Positions 25,236-34,932 are shown, numbered from the stretch's first letter. The stretch is DNA of 54,072 nucleotides from an uncultured Eubacteriales bacterium (GCA_902789365.1 CADANQ010000007.1:1-54072), one strand, 5' to 3'. The notes: a model not told the origin generated them from the sequence alone. Translations and numbers: made by a program.

Positions 25236-26141
25236 TCACATCCCGCGGATCAGTTTTTCCACTTCCTCCGGCCTGGGGGGATGGAGCGGCAGCGGAAAAC
25301 GTGAAATGGCGACGGCGGCGCATGCGCCTGCGAACCGCACCGTTTCCTCGTCGGACATTCCGCGCAGCAACGCGTACACGCATCCGGCCTTAAAGGTGTC
25401 TCCCGCGCCCAAAGTGCTTTTGACTTCAACCGAAAAGGGCTTCATCCGGTGGATTTTTTCTCCCTTCCTGCCGTACAGCATCTCGTCCCCTCCCCGGGTA
25501 ATAACGACGAGGCCGTCTGTCGTTTCCGTCATCCGCTTCATCACGTCTTCCTCCGCCATGCCCTCATAATGCAGGGACAGGCATTCCCGGGAAATCACAT
25601 TGACGGCGGCATGCATATGCAGGGGGGAATCGTGCGGGCAGTCAATTGTCACATAGGGGATGCCGTGCCTTCTGCAGAGCTCGGCGGCAAGCAGCGATTC
25701 TTCGCCGAAGAATGGGTCGATGCCCGCCGCTCCGCAGCCGACGATATCCTTTTCCCTGGGAACGCTCCACCACCGTTTTCCGCAGGAAAACAGATGCCGG
25801 AACCGCCCCATGGGGGACCGGACCCGATCCGCGATCACCACATAATCCATTACGCCGGGATCGTCTTCCCAAAGGCGAAGCGGCGACAGGTCCACCTGCC
25901 TGTCCCTGTAAAACGCTTTCAGGAGCGGCGCGACTTCCGTACCGATCCATGTGCCGTCCATCCGTACGGACACGCCCAGGGAATCCAGCACCGTGGCCGC
26001 CGTGCCGGTTTCCCCGCCGGGAAGGAAATAATGCTCGCTGATCTCCGCGTATTCGTCCGGCCGAAGGAAACCGTCCTCCAGCAAAAAAGAGTGGGTGCCC
26101 AGCACCTGTCCAAATAGATAAACCTCCGCTTCCCGGTCCAT
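25236..26141 (-). CDS. PfkB/ribokinase-family sugar kinase
   Basis: 301 aa from ATG 26141 (GGGAGGG 9 bases upstream; a TTG two codons earlier is too close to it). The C-terminal PfkB signature is TLGAGDTFKAGCVYALL, with catalytic Asp in GAGD; the N-terminal Gly pair PGGETGTAATVLDSLG is also present. Substrate (sugar, nucleoside or other) cannot be read: the substrate site is divergent. Consensus promoter at 26234-26262. Confidence 0.87.
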   Translation of the reverse strand: MDREAEVYLFGQVLGTHSFLLEDGFLRPDEYAEISEHYFLPGGETGTAATVLDSLGVSVRMDGTWIGTEVAPLLKAFYRDRQVDLSPLRLWEDDPGVMDYVVIADRVRSPMGRFRHLFSCGKRWWSVPREKDIVGCGAAGIDPFFGEESLLAAELCRRHGIPYVTIDCPHDSPLHMHAAVNVISRECLSLHYEGMAEEDVMKRMTETTDGLVVITRGGDEMLYGRKGEKIHRMKPFSVEVKSTLGAGDTFKAGCVYALLRGMSDEETVRFAGACAAVAISRFPLPLHPPRPEEVEKLIRGM

Positions 26142-26233
26142 CCGCAATCCCTCCCGTTATGAAACCTGAATCCGGCGTTTTCCCGCGTCTTCCGGCGCAC
26201 GATCCAAAGCATGTGAACGATTGGTCACTTTAC

Positions 26234-26262
26234 ATTATATTTGTCAGCCATACGCATGTCAA
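26234..26262 (-). promoter_or_regulatory. consensus promoter of the PfkB gene
   Basis: Minus strand: TTGACA (26257-26262), 17-bp spacer, TATAAT (26234-26239). Just downstream an imperfect palindrome GTGA-N8-TCAC (26213-26228) may be an operator. Confidence 0.85.
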
Positions 26263-26393
26263 GCGAAAACCCCCTTCCGAGACCCGGGAATACGATGGCG
26301 CCCCCGGTCCGTTTCCGGTCCGGGGACGCCTTGCCCGCATATCGGGATTTTTATATCAGCAGTATTGTTCGGCCCACTTTTTCAATATGAGAT

Positions 26394-26505
26394 TTACAGC
26401 AGGGATTTGACACACGCCTCCACGGCGGCCATATCGGCGGTCGGCTCGAAACGGGCGACGACGTTCCCTTCCCGGTCGATGATGAACTTGGTAAAAACGG
26501 ACAGA
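26394..26505 (-). pseudogene. 3' fragment of a glutathione peroxidase gene
   Basis: The minus strand reads FTKFIIDREGNVVARFEPTA followed by DMAAVEACVKSLL and a stop: the C-terminal end of bacterial BsaA/GPx-type peroxidases. Upstream of FTKF the match ends, and no catalytic Cys or start is present; the ABC transporter gene begins soon after. It is a decayed remnant of about 37 codons. Confidence 0.75.
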
Positions 26506-26533
26506 CGCGCGGTCTGTCCGGCTGCTTTGATAT

Positions 26534-27268
26534 TTACAGGAAGCGTTTCAGGAATTCCCTTGTCCTCGGGTCCTTCGGGTCCCTTAGGATCTGGGAAGGC
26601 GGGCCTTCCTCCAGGATGACGCCGTCGGCCATATAGACCACCCGGGTGCTGACGTCCCGGGCGAAGGACATTTCGTGGGTGACCACCAGCATGGTCATGC
26701 TGTCCTCGGCCAGGCCCTTCATCACGTCCAGGACCTCGCCGACCATCTCCGGGTCCAGGGCGGAGGTTGGCTCGTCAAAGAGCAGCACCTCCGGCTGCAT
26801 GGCCAGCGCCCGGGCAATGGCGACCCGCTGCTTCTGCCCGCCGGAGATCTGGGCGGGGCGGGCGTTGATGTAAGGGAGCATGCCCACCCTGTTCAGGTAA
26901 AACATAGCCCGGTCCCTGGCCACGGCCTTGGGGGTTTTGTTGACCCTGACCTGGCCGACCGTGCAGTTGTCCAGGACCGTCATATTGGCAAAAAGGTTGA
27001 AGCTCTGGAATACCATGCCCACCCTGGCGCGGTATTCGTTCACCTTCATGGCGCCTTTGGTGATGTCCTTGCCGTGGAAAAGAATCTGTCCGGTGGTCAG
27101 GGTCTCCAGCTGGTTGACGCAGCGAAGCAGCGTGCTTTTGCCGCTGCCGCTGGCGCCGATGATGCTGGTGACGTCGCCCTTGCAGACGCTGAAATTCACG
27201 TCCTTGAGGACGGCGTGGGTCCCGAAGGTCTTGGACAGATGGCGGATCTCGAGGATCGGCTCTTTCAT
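26534..27268 (-). CDS. polar amino acid ABC transporter, ATP-binding protein
   Basis: 244 aa. Walker [10 protein letters not shown] (about 38-46), signature [14 protein letters not shown], Walker [15 protein letters not shown] and the switch His in VVTHEMSFA. The sequence is of the GlnQ/ArtP (PAAT) type. Overlaps the permease gene by ATGA. Powers import by the permease and binding protein just upstream. Confidence 0.95.
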   Translation of the reverse strand: MKEPILEIRHLSKTFGTHAVLKDVNFSVCKGDVTSIIGASGSGKSTLLRCVNQLETLTTGQILFHGKDITKGAMKVNEYRARVGMVFQSFNLFANMTVLDNCTVGQVRVNKTPKAVARDRAMFYLNRVGMLPYINARPAQISGGQKQRVAIARALAMQPEVLLFDEPTSALDPEMVGEVLDVMKGLAEDSMTMLVVTHEMSFARDVSTRVVYMADGVILEEGPPSQILRDPKDPRTREFLKRFL

Positions 27269-28089
27269 TGCTGGCCTCCTTTAAGATCCCTGTTCTTCTC
27301 ATCGTACGGCGCCTCCCCCGGGAAAGAGTAAACGCCGGCGGTCATCACCAGCTGATCCGTGTTGACCAGCTCGTAATTGCTTTTGCCCTCCAGCTTCTTT
27401 TCCATGTATCTCAGAAGAAAACTGGCAAGAAGCGTCAGGAAAAGGTAACCGCCCATTTCCAGGAATGCCGACGGGAAATACTTGAACACCGCCCCGCTGA
27501 CCATCTTGTGCACGGCGAAGAAATCCTGAAAGCCGATGATGAACATCACCGATGTGTCCTTGACGTTGATGATGTAGTTGTTGCCGATCTGGGGCATGAT
27601 GTTCCTGAGCGTCTGGGGCAGAATGACGTAAAGCATGGTCTGGAAATGGTTCATGCCGATGGCCTTGGCCCCCTCGAACTGGCCCGGATCGATGCTCATG
27701 ATGCCGCCTCGTACCGATTCGGACATATACGCGCCGGTATTGACGCTGACCACGATAATCGAAACGGTCCATATGTTTTTGAAGGTGATGCCGAAGAAGT
27801 AGGGCATCCCGTAATAGATGAATACCGCCTGGAGGATCATGGGCGTTCCGCGGAAAATCTCCACATAGACGCGGATCAGGACGCGGATCGTCTTCAGGAT
27901 AATCCGTTTGATCAGATGGTCCTTCGGGGTGCAGGGAATGGTCTGAAGAATACCGCAGATGAAGCCGATAACGCACCCGATCAGCGTCGCGGTCACCGCC
28001 AGAATCAGCGTATTCCCGATCCCCGTCAGGTAGACCATGCCGTATTTTTTCCAGATGCCGTTGATATCATTAAAGAGCTGCTCAATCAT
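27265..28089 (-). CDS. polar amino acid ABC transporter, permease
   Basis: 274 aa. HisM/GlnP-type permease with about five membrane helices; the EAA-loop region is [29 protein letters not shown], which contacts the ATPase. The N-terminus begins [20 protein letters not shown]. It lies between binding protein and ATPase genes in a standard three-gene operon. Confidence 0.94.
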   Translation of the reverse strand: MIEQLFNDINGIWKKYGMVYLTGIGNTLILAVTATLIGCVIGFICGILQTIPCTPKDHLIKRIILKTIRVLIRVYVEIFRGTPMILQAVFIYYGMPYFFGITFKNIWTVSIIVVSVNTGAYMSESVRGGIMSIDPGQFEGAKAIGMNHFQTMLYVILPQTLRNIMPQIGNNYIINVKDTSVMFIIGFQDFFAVHKMVSGAVFKYFPSAFLEMGGYLFLTLLASFLLRYMEKKLEGKSNYELVNTDQLVMTAGVYSFPGEAPYDEKNRDLKGGQQ

Positions 28090-28146
28090 GGGCGTTCATT
28101 CCTATTACATTTGGTATGCCGCAAGACGCTGTATTCGCCTTCGCCG

Positions 28147-28977
28147 TTACTCGCTCAGGGGCTGGATGCGAATGGCCTCGGCCATCATGGCGTTGAAGTC
28201 GTCGGCGGTCTTGTCGGCCAGATAGCCGTTGATGGCGTCCAGCAGACCGGCGTTGCCCTTCATGACCGAAATGCCGATATTGATATCCTCGTCGGACACC
28301 GTAAAATCATCCCCTGTGCCGGAGAAATCCAGAATCTTCAAATTGGGATAGGCGATCAGAGCGCCCTGGGCGGTGGGCATATCGGTGCAGACCAGGTCCA
28401 CGGTGCCGGAGGCCACGGCCATCAGCATGGCGGGAGCGGACTCGGCGGGGGGCAGAACGGTGACATTTTTAAGCTGGGGCAGGCAGGTGTCATACCAGAT
28501 GGTGCCGCTCTGGCTGGTGGCGGTGCCCTTAAGCGCGCTGATGCCCTCGGCCTGGGCGTTGGGATTGTCTTCCCTCGCCAGGCAGACGATGCTGGCGTAC
28601 AGGTAGGGGCCGGCAAAGTCCACCGCTTCCATGCGCTCGGCGGTCATGCTCTGGCCCGCGATGACGGCGTCAACCACGCCGCTCTGCACGGCGGGGATCA
28701 GGCTGTCCCATTCCAGCTGGACAATCTCCAGCTGCCATCCGTTGGCCTCGCAGATGGCCTTGGCCATCATCACGTCGTAGCCGTTGGCGTACAGGATGGA
28801 ATCCTTGATGGGCACCGCGCCGTTGGAATCGTCGGGCTGAGCCCAGTTATACGGGGCGTAAGCGCATTCCATGGCCACCGTCAGCACCCCGTCCTCAACG
28901 CCGGGGATCACGTCCGCCAGGGCTGCGGCGGAAAGGATGAGCGTCATTACGGCCAGCATGGCAATAAGCTTTTTCAT
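28147..28977 (-). CDS. polar amino acid ABC transporter, substrate-binding protein
   Basis: 276 aa with signal peptide MKKLIAMLAVMTLILSAAALA; no lipobox Cys, unusual for a Gram-positive binding protein. Family-3 solute-binding features: MECAYAPYNW, NGYDVMMAKAICEANGW, DSLIPAVQSGVVDAVIAGQSMT, AERMEAVDFAGPY. Amino acid specificity (polar or basic) cannot be read. GGAGG before the ATG; promoter at 29039-29066. Confidence 0.92.
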   Translation of the reverse strand: MKKLIAMLAVMTLILSAAALADVIPGVEDGVLTVAMECAYAPYNWAQPDDSNGAVPIKDSILYANGYDVMMAKAICEANGWQLEIVQLEWDSLIPAVQSGVVDAVIAGQSMTAERMEAVDFAGPYLYASIVCLAREDNPNAQAEGISALKGTATSQSGTIWYDTCLPQLKNVTVLPPAESAPAMLMAVASGTVDLVCTDMPTAQGALIAYPNLKILDFSGTGDDFTVSDEDINIGISVMKGNAGLLDAINGYLADKTADDFNAMMAEAIRIQPLSE

Positions 28978-29038
28978 GGGGTTTCCTCCTTATATATCGG
29001 CGGCCCGGTCAGTGCCCGGACTGCCCTTCATGTTTTTC

Positions 29039-29066
29039 ATTTTAGCGTAATAAAGCAGGAAAGCAA
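29039..29066 (-). promoter_or_regulatory. promoter of the amino acid ABC operon
   Basis: Minus strand: TTGCTT (29061-29066), 16-bp spacer, TAAAAT (29039-29044), about 60 bp before the start codon. Confidence 0.55.
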
Positions 29067-29147
29067 TAGCCATGCTGCTTTCTTTTTGTATTTGATTTTC
29101 CTTTCAGGGGCACATTTCGCTTATGTCCGCAATCCCTGCCCGCCGTT

Positions 29148-29756
29148 TTACCGCTTTCCGCCCTCAGGCATGCCGTACGTCGCGATAAAATGCCTGGTGA
29201 AGGCCTCGGCCTGCGCCAGCGCTTCCTCCGTTTTTTCCGGTTCCCGGTCGCACAGATGAATCAGCGCCGAAATCGGCGCCGTGTACGCAAATGCGAGCAT
29301 CGCGGGATCCTCCCGGCGAAGAAGTCCCTTATCCATCATCCCGGCGAAGATGCGCGTAAACATCTCGGTCAGCCCCGTCAGAAAATGCTTTGTCGCCAGC
29401 TCCCGGGCCCGCCCGTCGCGGAACTGTTCGATGGTCAGCAGCTTTCTCGTCATCACGATTTTTTCGTCGCGGACCGTCAGATTCACCAGGCGCCCGGTCA
29501 TCTCCAGAAAATCGTCCATTGTATCGGGCGCCGGCGGGAGATTCCGCGGCGATCCGAAACGCGCGGCGTAGTAAGCAATCATTTCGTCCAGAAGTGTGTT
29601 CCAGATCTCTTCCTTGCTTTCAAAATGCCGGTACATCGCCGATTTGACAAGCCCCAGCGACTCCGTCAGCTCGCGGATATTCGTGCCCGCATACCCGTTT
29701 TCAGAGAATTTTTCCAGCGCCGCCTTCAGGATCCTGTCCCTTGTATCCTTCGCCAT
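29148..29756 (-). CDS. TetR family transcriptional regulator
   Basis: 202 aa from ATG 29756 (GGGGGTGAT upstream). HTH: RDRILKAALEKFSENGYAGT, then LTESLGLVKSAMYRHFESKE, the standard TetR pattern. The C-terminal ligand domain is generic. The operator GTGACC-N4-GGTCAC lies between its promoter and start codon, so it is probably autoregulated. The target could also be the divergent helicase gene at 29985. Confidence 0.92.
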   Translation of the reverse strand: MAKDTRDRILKAALEKFSENGYAGTNIRELTESLGLVKSAMYRHFESKEEIWNTLLDEMIAYYAARFGSPRNLPPAPDTMDDFLEMTGRLVNLTVRDEKIVMTRKLLTIEQFRDGRARELATKHFLTGLTEMFTRIFAGMMDKGLLRREDPAMLAFAYTAPISALIHLCDREPEKTEEALAQAEAFTRHFIATYGMPEGGKR

Positions 29757-29775
29757 CCGATCACCCCCAAAATAC

Positions 29776-29825
29776 GTGACCTTCCGGTCACCTGACATTA
29801 TATTGACGGCGTCCTTCCGCGTCAA
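29776..29825 (-). promoter_or_regulatory. tetR promoter with overlapping operator
   Basis: Minus strand: TTGACG (29820-29825), 17-bp spacer, TATAAT (29797-29802). The perfect palindrome GTGACC-TTCC-GGTCAC (29776-29791) follows the -10 and covers the transcription start. Confidence 0.85.
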
Positions 29826-29984
29826 GCCGCGCCCGGATTTCCCTGCGCTTTCACTCCGGCCGGGCAAAAGTCCCACCCGCAAAAAAGATGTCAAAGAGAA
29901 AATAGAAAGGATAAAAAAAGAGTGCTTTTTCCGCGGAATCGCTGTATGATGTTCTTACAGTACGATTCCCGCGGGGTGAGTGCG

Positions 29985-31916
29985 ATGGATGTCAGGAACA
30001 CGGCGGCGGAAAGCGCCAGGATATGCCACGAGCTTCTTGTCCGGCAGGGCAAGGGGCTGAGCTACTGCACCGTCCTGGCCGTCCTTCCGGATCTGGAATC
30101 CGATGTGATCCTGAAAACCGACAAAAAACTTCCCTCCGCCGACGGCATCGTGCTGGAGATCTTCGTCCGCAAAAACGGAGCGCTCAGTATCCAGGAATTC
30201 GGCGGAGAGCATTTTCAGGTCCTGGAAAACGCGGCCCGTCATAAGGCGCTCCGGCTGCGCCTGATTACCGAAGACATCCGGAAGGCCTTTTCCGACCCGG
30301 AGATCCGGGGCGTCCGCATCCGGTCGGACCTTCGTTTCCTTGTGAAAAGGGTCCAGAAATGGTATGAAAAATACGGCGCGGAGGTTGCCCTCCCCCATCC
30401 CGCGGTCCTGAACGAGGAAGGCTTGCCCGATATTTCCCTCCGCCCCAGCCCGGAGCAGGAGGAGGCCATTCATACCGCCCTGACCTTCCCCTTCACCTAC
30501 ATCTGGGGCGCGCCGGGGACAGGCAAGACACGCATGGTCCTGGCGTCCTGCGTGATCTCCTGCCTGAAGCGCGGGGAACGGGTACTTGTCGCCGCGCCGA
30601 CCAACAACGCCCTGGAACAGACCCTTTTCGGACTGCTTCCGGCGCTTGAGAAGGAGGGCATCGCCCTGAGCGGCAACGCCGTACGCCTGGGTTCGCCCAG
30701 CGACGAATTCCGGGACGCTTATCCCGGGCTGTGCGAATACCAGGCCCTCAACGGTGTCACGCTTAAATACAACCTGGAGATCAACCGCCTGGAAACGGAG
30801 CAGGCGGACCTGGAAAAACAGCTGACGGCGCTTGCAGAGGCAAAGGCTTCGGGCGGCAAAAAAACGCTGTCCGCGCTTTCCTCCGCGGAGAGCGGCGACC
30901 CTGAGGAATGCCTGAGTGCGGTAAAAAAACGCATAAGATTCCTTGAAGACCGCCTGATGCGCATCCGCACGGCGCCCTTCCCCATCATGGAGGCGATCGA
31001 CGAGTTCCGCCTGTGCGCCGCCACGATGGACGGATGCATTCGATGCATGTTTCCCGGCTGCGGCTTCAACCCGGACCACGTCTTTCTGGACGAGGCCGGC
31101 TATTGCTCGCTGATCAAGGGCCTGACCCTGACGGCATGGCACTGTCCCGTAACATTCCTCGGAGACCACATGCAATTGCCCCCGGTATTCGAGCTGGATT
31201 CCAGGGACATCAAAGCCCACCCTTCCCTCTCCCTGTGGGCGCTCAGCGCGCTGTTCGCGGACGCCGCCTTCCGCGCGTCGGCGGAGGACCTGGCCTCGGC
31301 GTTTTTTACCCAGTCTCCCCCGCCCTTTATCAGTCTGGTAAAATGCGACCTCAACCAGACCCACCGTTTCGGCCCGAGCCTTGCGGACGTGCTTGCCCGC
31401 ACGGTCTATTCCCCGCTTTTCCGCGGGGACCCGGACGCCGATACGCGGATTCTGGCGGTTCATGTGCGGGATCCGAAGCGCGGAAAACGCCGGAGCATGG
31501 GCGAGGCGGAAGCCTGCGCGAGGTACCTTAACCTGTTCCCCGGGGAATCGGTTGGCATCATCACGCCCTACATCGGCCAGTTGAGGCTGCTGAGGCGGAG
31601 CCTTAAAAAAATGTTTGAGGATGCGTCCGAGGATATCCTTACCGTCCACGGCTCCCAGGGCCGGGAATGGGACACCGTGATTTTCTCCGCCGTGGATACC
31701 GTCGACAGATATTTTACCGATTCCAACCGTTCCGTAGGCCGCAGGGTGATCAATACCGCCGTCAGCCGGGCAAGAAAAAAGCTTGTGATTATTTGTGACA
31801 CCGATTACTGGCTGCGGCAGAAGGACCAGATGCTCTGCCGCCTGATCGAACAGGCCGAGCCCCTGGACCTTTCTCCTTCCCGGGATAGCGGCGCCGTTGG
31901 GACCGATACCGACTGA
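29985..31916 (+). CDS. SF1 helicase (UPF1/DNA2-like AAA ATPase)
   Basis: 643 aa from ATG 29985 (GGGGTGAG upstream; earlier in-frame ATGs lack a site). Walker A GAPGTGKT (175-182), Walker B VFLDEAG, motif III GDHMQLPPV, motif V VHGSQGREWDTVIFS, and motif VI NTAVSRARKKLVI. A helical, Glu-rich insertion (about 248-320) separates the Walker motifs. No nuclease, zinc-finger or PLD domain is seen. Substrate (RNA or DNA) unknown. Divergent from the TetR regulator. Confidence 0.88.
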   Translation: MDVRNTAAESARICHELLVRQGKGLSYCTVLAVLPDLESDVILKTDKKLPSADGIVLEIFVRKNGALSIQEFGGEHFQVLENAARHKALRLRLITEDIRKAFSDPEIRGVRIRSDLRFLVKRVQKWYEKYGAEVALPHPAVLNEEGLPDISLRPSPEQEEAIHTALTFPFTYIWGAPGTGKTRMVLASCVISCLKRGERVLVAAPTNNALEQTLFGLLPALEKEGIALSGNAVRLGSPSDEFRDAYPGLCEYQALNGVTLKYNLEINRLETEQADLEKQLTALAEAKASGGKKTLSALSSAESGDPEECLSAVKKRIRFLEDRLMRIRTAPFPIMEAIDEFRLCAATMDGCIRCMFPGCGFNPDHVFLDEAGYCSLIKGLTLTAWHCPVTFLGDHMQLPPVFELDSRDIKAHPSLSLWALSALFADAAFRASAEDLASAFFTQSPPPFISLVKCDLNQTHRFGPSLADVLARTVYSPLFRGDPDADTRILAVHVRDPKRGKRRSMGEAEACARYLNLFPGESVGIITPYIGQLRLLRRSLKKMFEDASEDILTVHGSQGREWDTVIFSAVDTVDRYFTDSNRSVGRRVINTAVSRARKKLVIICDTDYWLRQKDQMLCRLIEQAEPLDLSPSRDSGAVGTDTD

Positions 31917-31978
31917 CCCGATAACTTATTAGCTTATTATCTTATTATATTATTACTTTGGTTTCGGAGGACTCTCTC

Positions 31979-32776
31979 TTGAAACGGACAAAGATCGAAA
32001 CGGACCTGCCCCTTTTCCCGGAGGAGCTTCATTCCTTTCTGAGGAACGCCGACGTCTTTGACAGCAGCTGTTCCGAGGAAGCGCGGGTCTATTATATCGA
32101 ACGGGACGGCGGTCTTTTCCTGAAAAGGAACGCCTCCGGAAAGCTGAAGACCGAGGCAGAAATGACGGCGTATTTCCATTCCCTCGGTCTGTCCGCCCAG
32201 GTCCTCGCCTACCTTGATACAAACCGGTATGACTGGCTGCTGACGCGGCGCATCCCGGGCGAGGACTGTACGCATCCCGCCTGCCTGTCCGATCCGGTTC
32301 GGCTGTGCGACACCGTGGCATCATGCCTCAGGATGCTTCACGAAGTCCGTCCGGACCGGTGTCCCGTGAAGGACCTGTCTGAAACTTACCGGGCCAAAGT
32401 CGTCTCCGGATACCGCCGCGGCCTGATGAACGAACCGGAAAAGTTCCGGGAGCTGTGGCCGTTTTCCTCCGCGGAGGATGCGCGGCAATGCGCGGAGGAA
32501 ACCCTGTCCGCCCTGAAAAGCGACGTACTGATCCACGGCGATTACTGCCTGCCCAACATCCTCCTGTCCGACTGGCGTTTTTCCGGGTTCATCGACGTCG
32601 GCTCCGGAGGAATCTTCGACAGGCATATCGATATCCTGTGGGGAATCTGGTCCCTGATGTTCAATCTTGGCACCGCCCGGTATACGGACCGTTTCCTGGA
32701 CGTTTACGGCCGGGACCGGGTCAGCGCGGATCTTCTCCGCGGGGTCGCGGCGATGGAAATAATCAGGGACGACTGA
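31979..32776 (+). CDS. APH(3')-like aminoglycoside phosphotransferase
   Basis: 265 aa from the TTG at 31979, which has GGAGG at 31966-31970; this gives the family-typical length of 264 and start KRTKIETDLP. Catalytic Asp188 in HGDYCLPN, metal ligands Asn193 and Asp206 (FIDVG) agree closely with Asp190/Asn195/Asp208 of APH(3')-IIIa. It probably phosphorylates an aminoglycoside 3'-OH or a related sugar; resistance is plausible but not shown. No mobile element flanks it. The 31917-31960 spacer is AT-rich and repetitive. Confidence 0.88.
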   Translation: MKRTKIETDLPLFPEELHSFLRNADVFDSSCSEEARVYYIERDGGLFLKRNASGKLKTEAEMTAYFHSLGLSAQVLAYLDTNRYDWLLTRRIPGEDCTHPACLSDPVRLCDTVASCLRMLHEVRPDRCPVKDLSETYRAKVVSGYRRGLMNEPEKFRELWPFSSAEDARQCAEETLSALKSDVLIHGDYCLPNILLSDWRFSGFIDVGSGGIFDRHIDILWGIWSLMFNLGTARYTDRFLDVYGRDRVSADLLRGVAAMEIIRDD

Positions 32777-32827
32777 TCCCCGTCATGTACTCCAAATCTG
32801 ATAATAATTCAAAGGCGGGGATCAGAA

Positions 32828-33667
32828 ATGATGATCAGAATCGCGTTCCTTCAGCTGCTACCCGGAAACAGCACCGACGAACAGCTGGCGCTGGGAAAGA
32901 AAGCCTGCGCTGAAGCAAAGGCGAAAGGCGCCGACATTGCCCTGTTCCCGGAGATGTGGAGCGACGGCTACCGCATCCCCCGGGACCGGAAGGCCCTGAA
33001 AAAGCTGGCGGTCGGCATGGACAGTCCCTTCGTCCGGTCTTTTGCGGCGCTGGCGGCTGAGCTTCGCATGGCCGTCGCCGTCACATTCCTGGAAGACGGG
33101 GAAATTGCCCCGCTGAATTCCGTCGCGGTCTTCGACCGCCGCGGTCAGACGGCCCTGCATTATTCCAAGGTGCATACCTGCGTCTTTGAGGATGAAAAAA
33201 TGCTCTCCGGCGGCGGCGGTTTTTATACCGCCGACCTGGACCTGGAAGGAGGCACGGTCCGGGTCGGCGCCATGATCTGCTTTGACAGGGAATTCCCGGA
33301 AAGCGCCCGCGTCCTGATGCTGAAGGGCGCGGAGCTCATCCTGGCGCCCAACGCCTGCCCCATGGAAATCAACCGCCTCTCCGCCCTCAGGACAAGGGCG
33401 TACGAAAACATGCTGGCCGTCGCCACCTGCAATTATCCCGAGGGCCAGCCCGACTGCAACGGCCGTTCCACGCTGTTTGACGGCGTGCCCTGGCTGAAGG
33501 ATGAACCGGGCGTCAGGGATATGTGCGTGTTCGAGGCCCCCGGGAAAGCCGGGATCTATATCGCGGAGCTGGATCTGGACCGCCTCAGGAAGCACAGGGA
33601 AACGGACGTGATGGGCGGCAGGTACCGACGGCCGGACGCGTACCGTCTGCTTACGCAGGATCAGTAA
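32828..33667 (+). CDS. nitrilase-family carbon-nitrogen hydrolase
   Basis: 279 aa. Catalytic triad Glu42 (LFPEMW), Lys114 (YSKVH) and Cys151 (MICFDREFPES). Family members hydrolyse amides or N-carbamoyl groups (e.g. omega-amidase or N-carbamoylputrescine amidase). Substrate cannot be assigned. The gene starts ATGATG about 50 bp after the APH gene and may share its transcript. Confidence 0.9.
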   Translation: MMIRIAFLQLLPGNSTDEQLALGKKACAEAKAKGADIALFPEMWSDGYRIPRDRKALKKLAVGMDSPFVRSFAALAAELRMAVAVTFLEDGEIAPLNSVAVFDRRGQTALHYSKVHTCVFEDEKMLSGGGGFYTADLDLEGGTVRVGAMICFDREFPESARVLMLKGAELILAPNACPMEINRLSALRTRAYENMLAVATCNYPEGQPDCNGRSTLFDGVPWLKDEPGVRDMCVFEAPGKAGIYIAELDLDRLRKHRETDVMGGRYRRPDAYRLLTQDQ

Positions 33668-33672
33668 TCCGA

Positions 33673-33718
33673 CGACGAAGCGCGGCACAGGGGCTTTCCC
33701 CTGCGCCGCGTTTCGTCG
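33673..33718. terminator. long hairpin between convergent genes
   Basis: A 20-bp nearly perfect stem (CGACGAAGCGCGGC..., 4-base loop CTTT) with two mismatches, between convergent genes. It lacks a clear T-run, so termination efficiency is uncertain. Confidence 0.6.
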
Positions 33719-33738
33719 AAGCGGGATGGCGCCGTGTC

Positions 33739-34932
33739 TCAGTCTCTTTTTAATAGCCGGAAGAACGCATCGATTTCGGTTTTGTGTTTTCCGCGGCAGA
33801 CGACATGATGATTATTGATCGGATCTGTCAGGAAGTAGGAGAAATCGTCCAGTCCCACCCTGATCTGCGTGCGGCACAGCATATTGCTGAAGGGCGTTTC
33901 CAGAATCGTGCCCTCCTGCGCGTAATATCTGGACAGATCGCCCTCGCATTTGAACAGGGTGCAGTCCCCTTTCTCAAACGTACCCTGGACCGCGACGCCG
34001 ATTCCCGATTCAAAGTGAGTATTCAGGCAAAAGCTTTTCAGCATCGCGGTCGGTACCGTGCAATGGGCGAAGGTGGCGCAGCCCGCCTTCGTGTCGAATC
34101 GGCTGGGGTTGCACATGAACAGCGGCTCCCCGGTAATGCTGCCAAGGATCGCCATGGACAGCAGCGTCGGCATATCCCCTTCGCAGCCGCCGTAAATTCC
34201 CCGGCTGTTAAGAACGGACAGTCCCAGGCAGCCGGTCGTGTGCGCCGTATCCAGCAGATCAAAGCAGCGGACGGAAACGCCGCAAAGATCATATCTGTCC
34301 ACGATTCTTCGGAGCGCTCCGTAAACGTTCAGCGCTTTTTCAATTTCGTTCCGATCAAATGCCTGCCGCCTGAAAAGCGCCGTCCAGGGGTCGTCTTCAT
34401 AGTGATTACGTTTAATCTCCTCCAGCAGTTCCTCCATGGGAATCGATACGAAACCCAGTCCCAGCTTCTCCATGACCGTATCCGGAGCGTATTCGCTTGC
34501 GATAAGCCAGTCGGAGGGCTTGCCTATACAGCCCAGCTTTTTCCCGCGGAGCGTGTTCAGCGCCCGATAAGCGTTCCGAAGGACACGGATCTGCCGCGCC
34601 ACCTGTTCGATATCCCCGTGCAGGATTTCCCCGCTGCCGCCATGTTTCCTCAGATAGCTTAATATCTCCATGGAAGCGGCCAGGGAATTCGATTCGCCGC
34701 TGGTGAGAATATAACAGCGGCGGGCTTTAAGCTGCTCAAACACTTCCAGGAAATATCCCTCGCTCCCGCCCGACGCCACATACAGCAAGGCAAATTCTTC
34801 CCTGAGATACTCCGCGAGATCCACCCGGCGCAATTCCTCGCCCAGGGAATCCCGCAATTCTCCGATATACCGCCGCATATGCATATCCGTCACCTGGGAC
34901 AAAGGACTTCTAATTTGATAATAACCGATCAT
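33739..34932 (-). CDS. L-fucose/arabinose isomerase-like protein
   Basis: 397 aa, shorter than the 470-590 aa of true L-fucose or L-arabinose isomerases. The region GGCEGDMPTLLSMAILGSIT and EPLFMCNPSRFD corresponds to the C-terminal active-site segments of the fold, where an essential Glu and Asp bind Mn2+. The sugar substrate is unknown, and no fucose or arabinose gene lies next to it. AAAGGA is 11 bases before the ATG. Confidence 0.75.
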   Translation of the reverse strand: MIGYYQIRSPLSQVTDMHMRRYIGELRDSLGEELRRVDLAEYLREEFALLYVASGGSEGYFLEVFEQLKARRCYILTSGESNSLAASMEILSYLRKHGGSGEILHGDIEQVARQIRVLRNAYRALNTLRGKKLGCIGKPSDWLIASEYAPDTVMEKLGLGFVSIPMEELLEEIKRNHYEDDPWTALFRRQAFDRNEIEKALNVYGALRRIVDRYDLCGVSVRCFDLLDTAHTTGCLGLSVLNSRGIYGGCEGDMPTLLSMAILGSITGEPLFMCNPSRFDTKAGCATFAHCTVPTAMLKSFCLNTHFESGIGVAVQGTFEKGDCTLFKCEGDLSRYYAQEGTILETPFSNMLCRTQIRVGLDDFSYFLTDPINNHHVVCRGKHKTEIDAFFRLLKRD

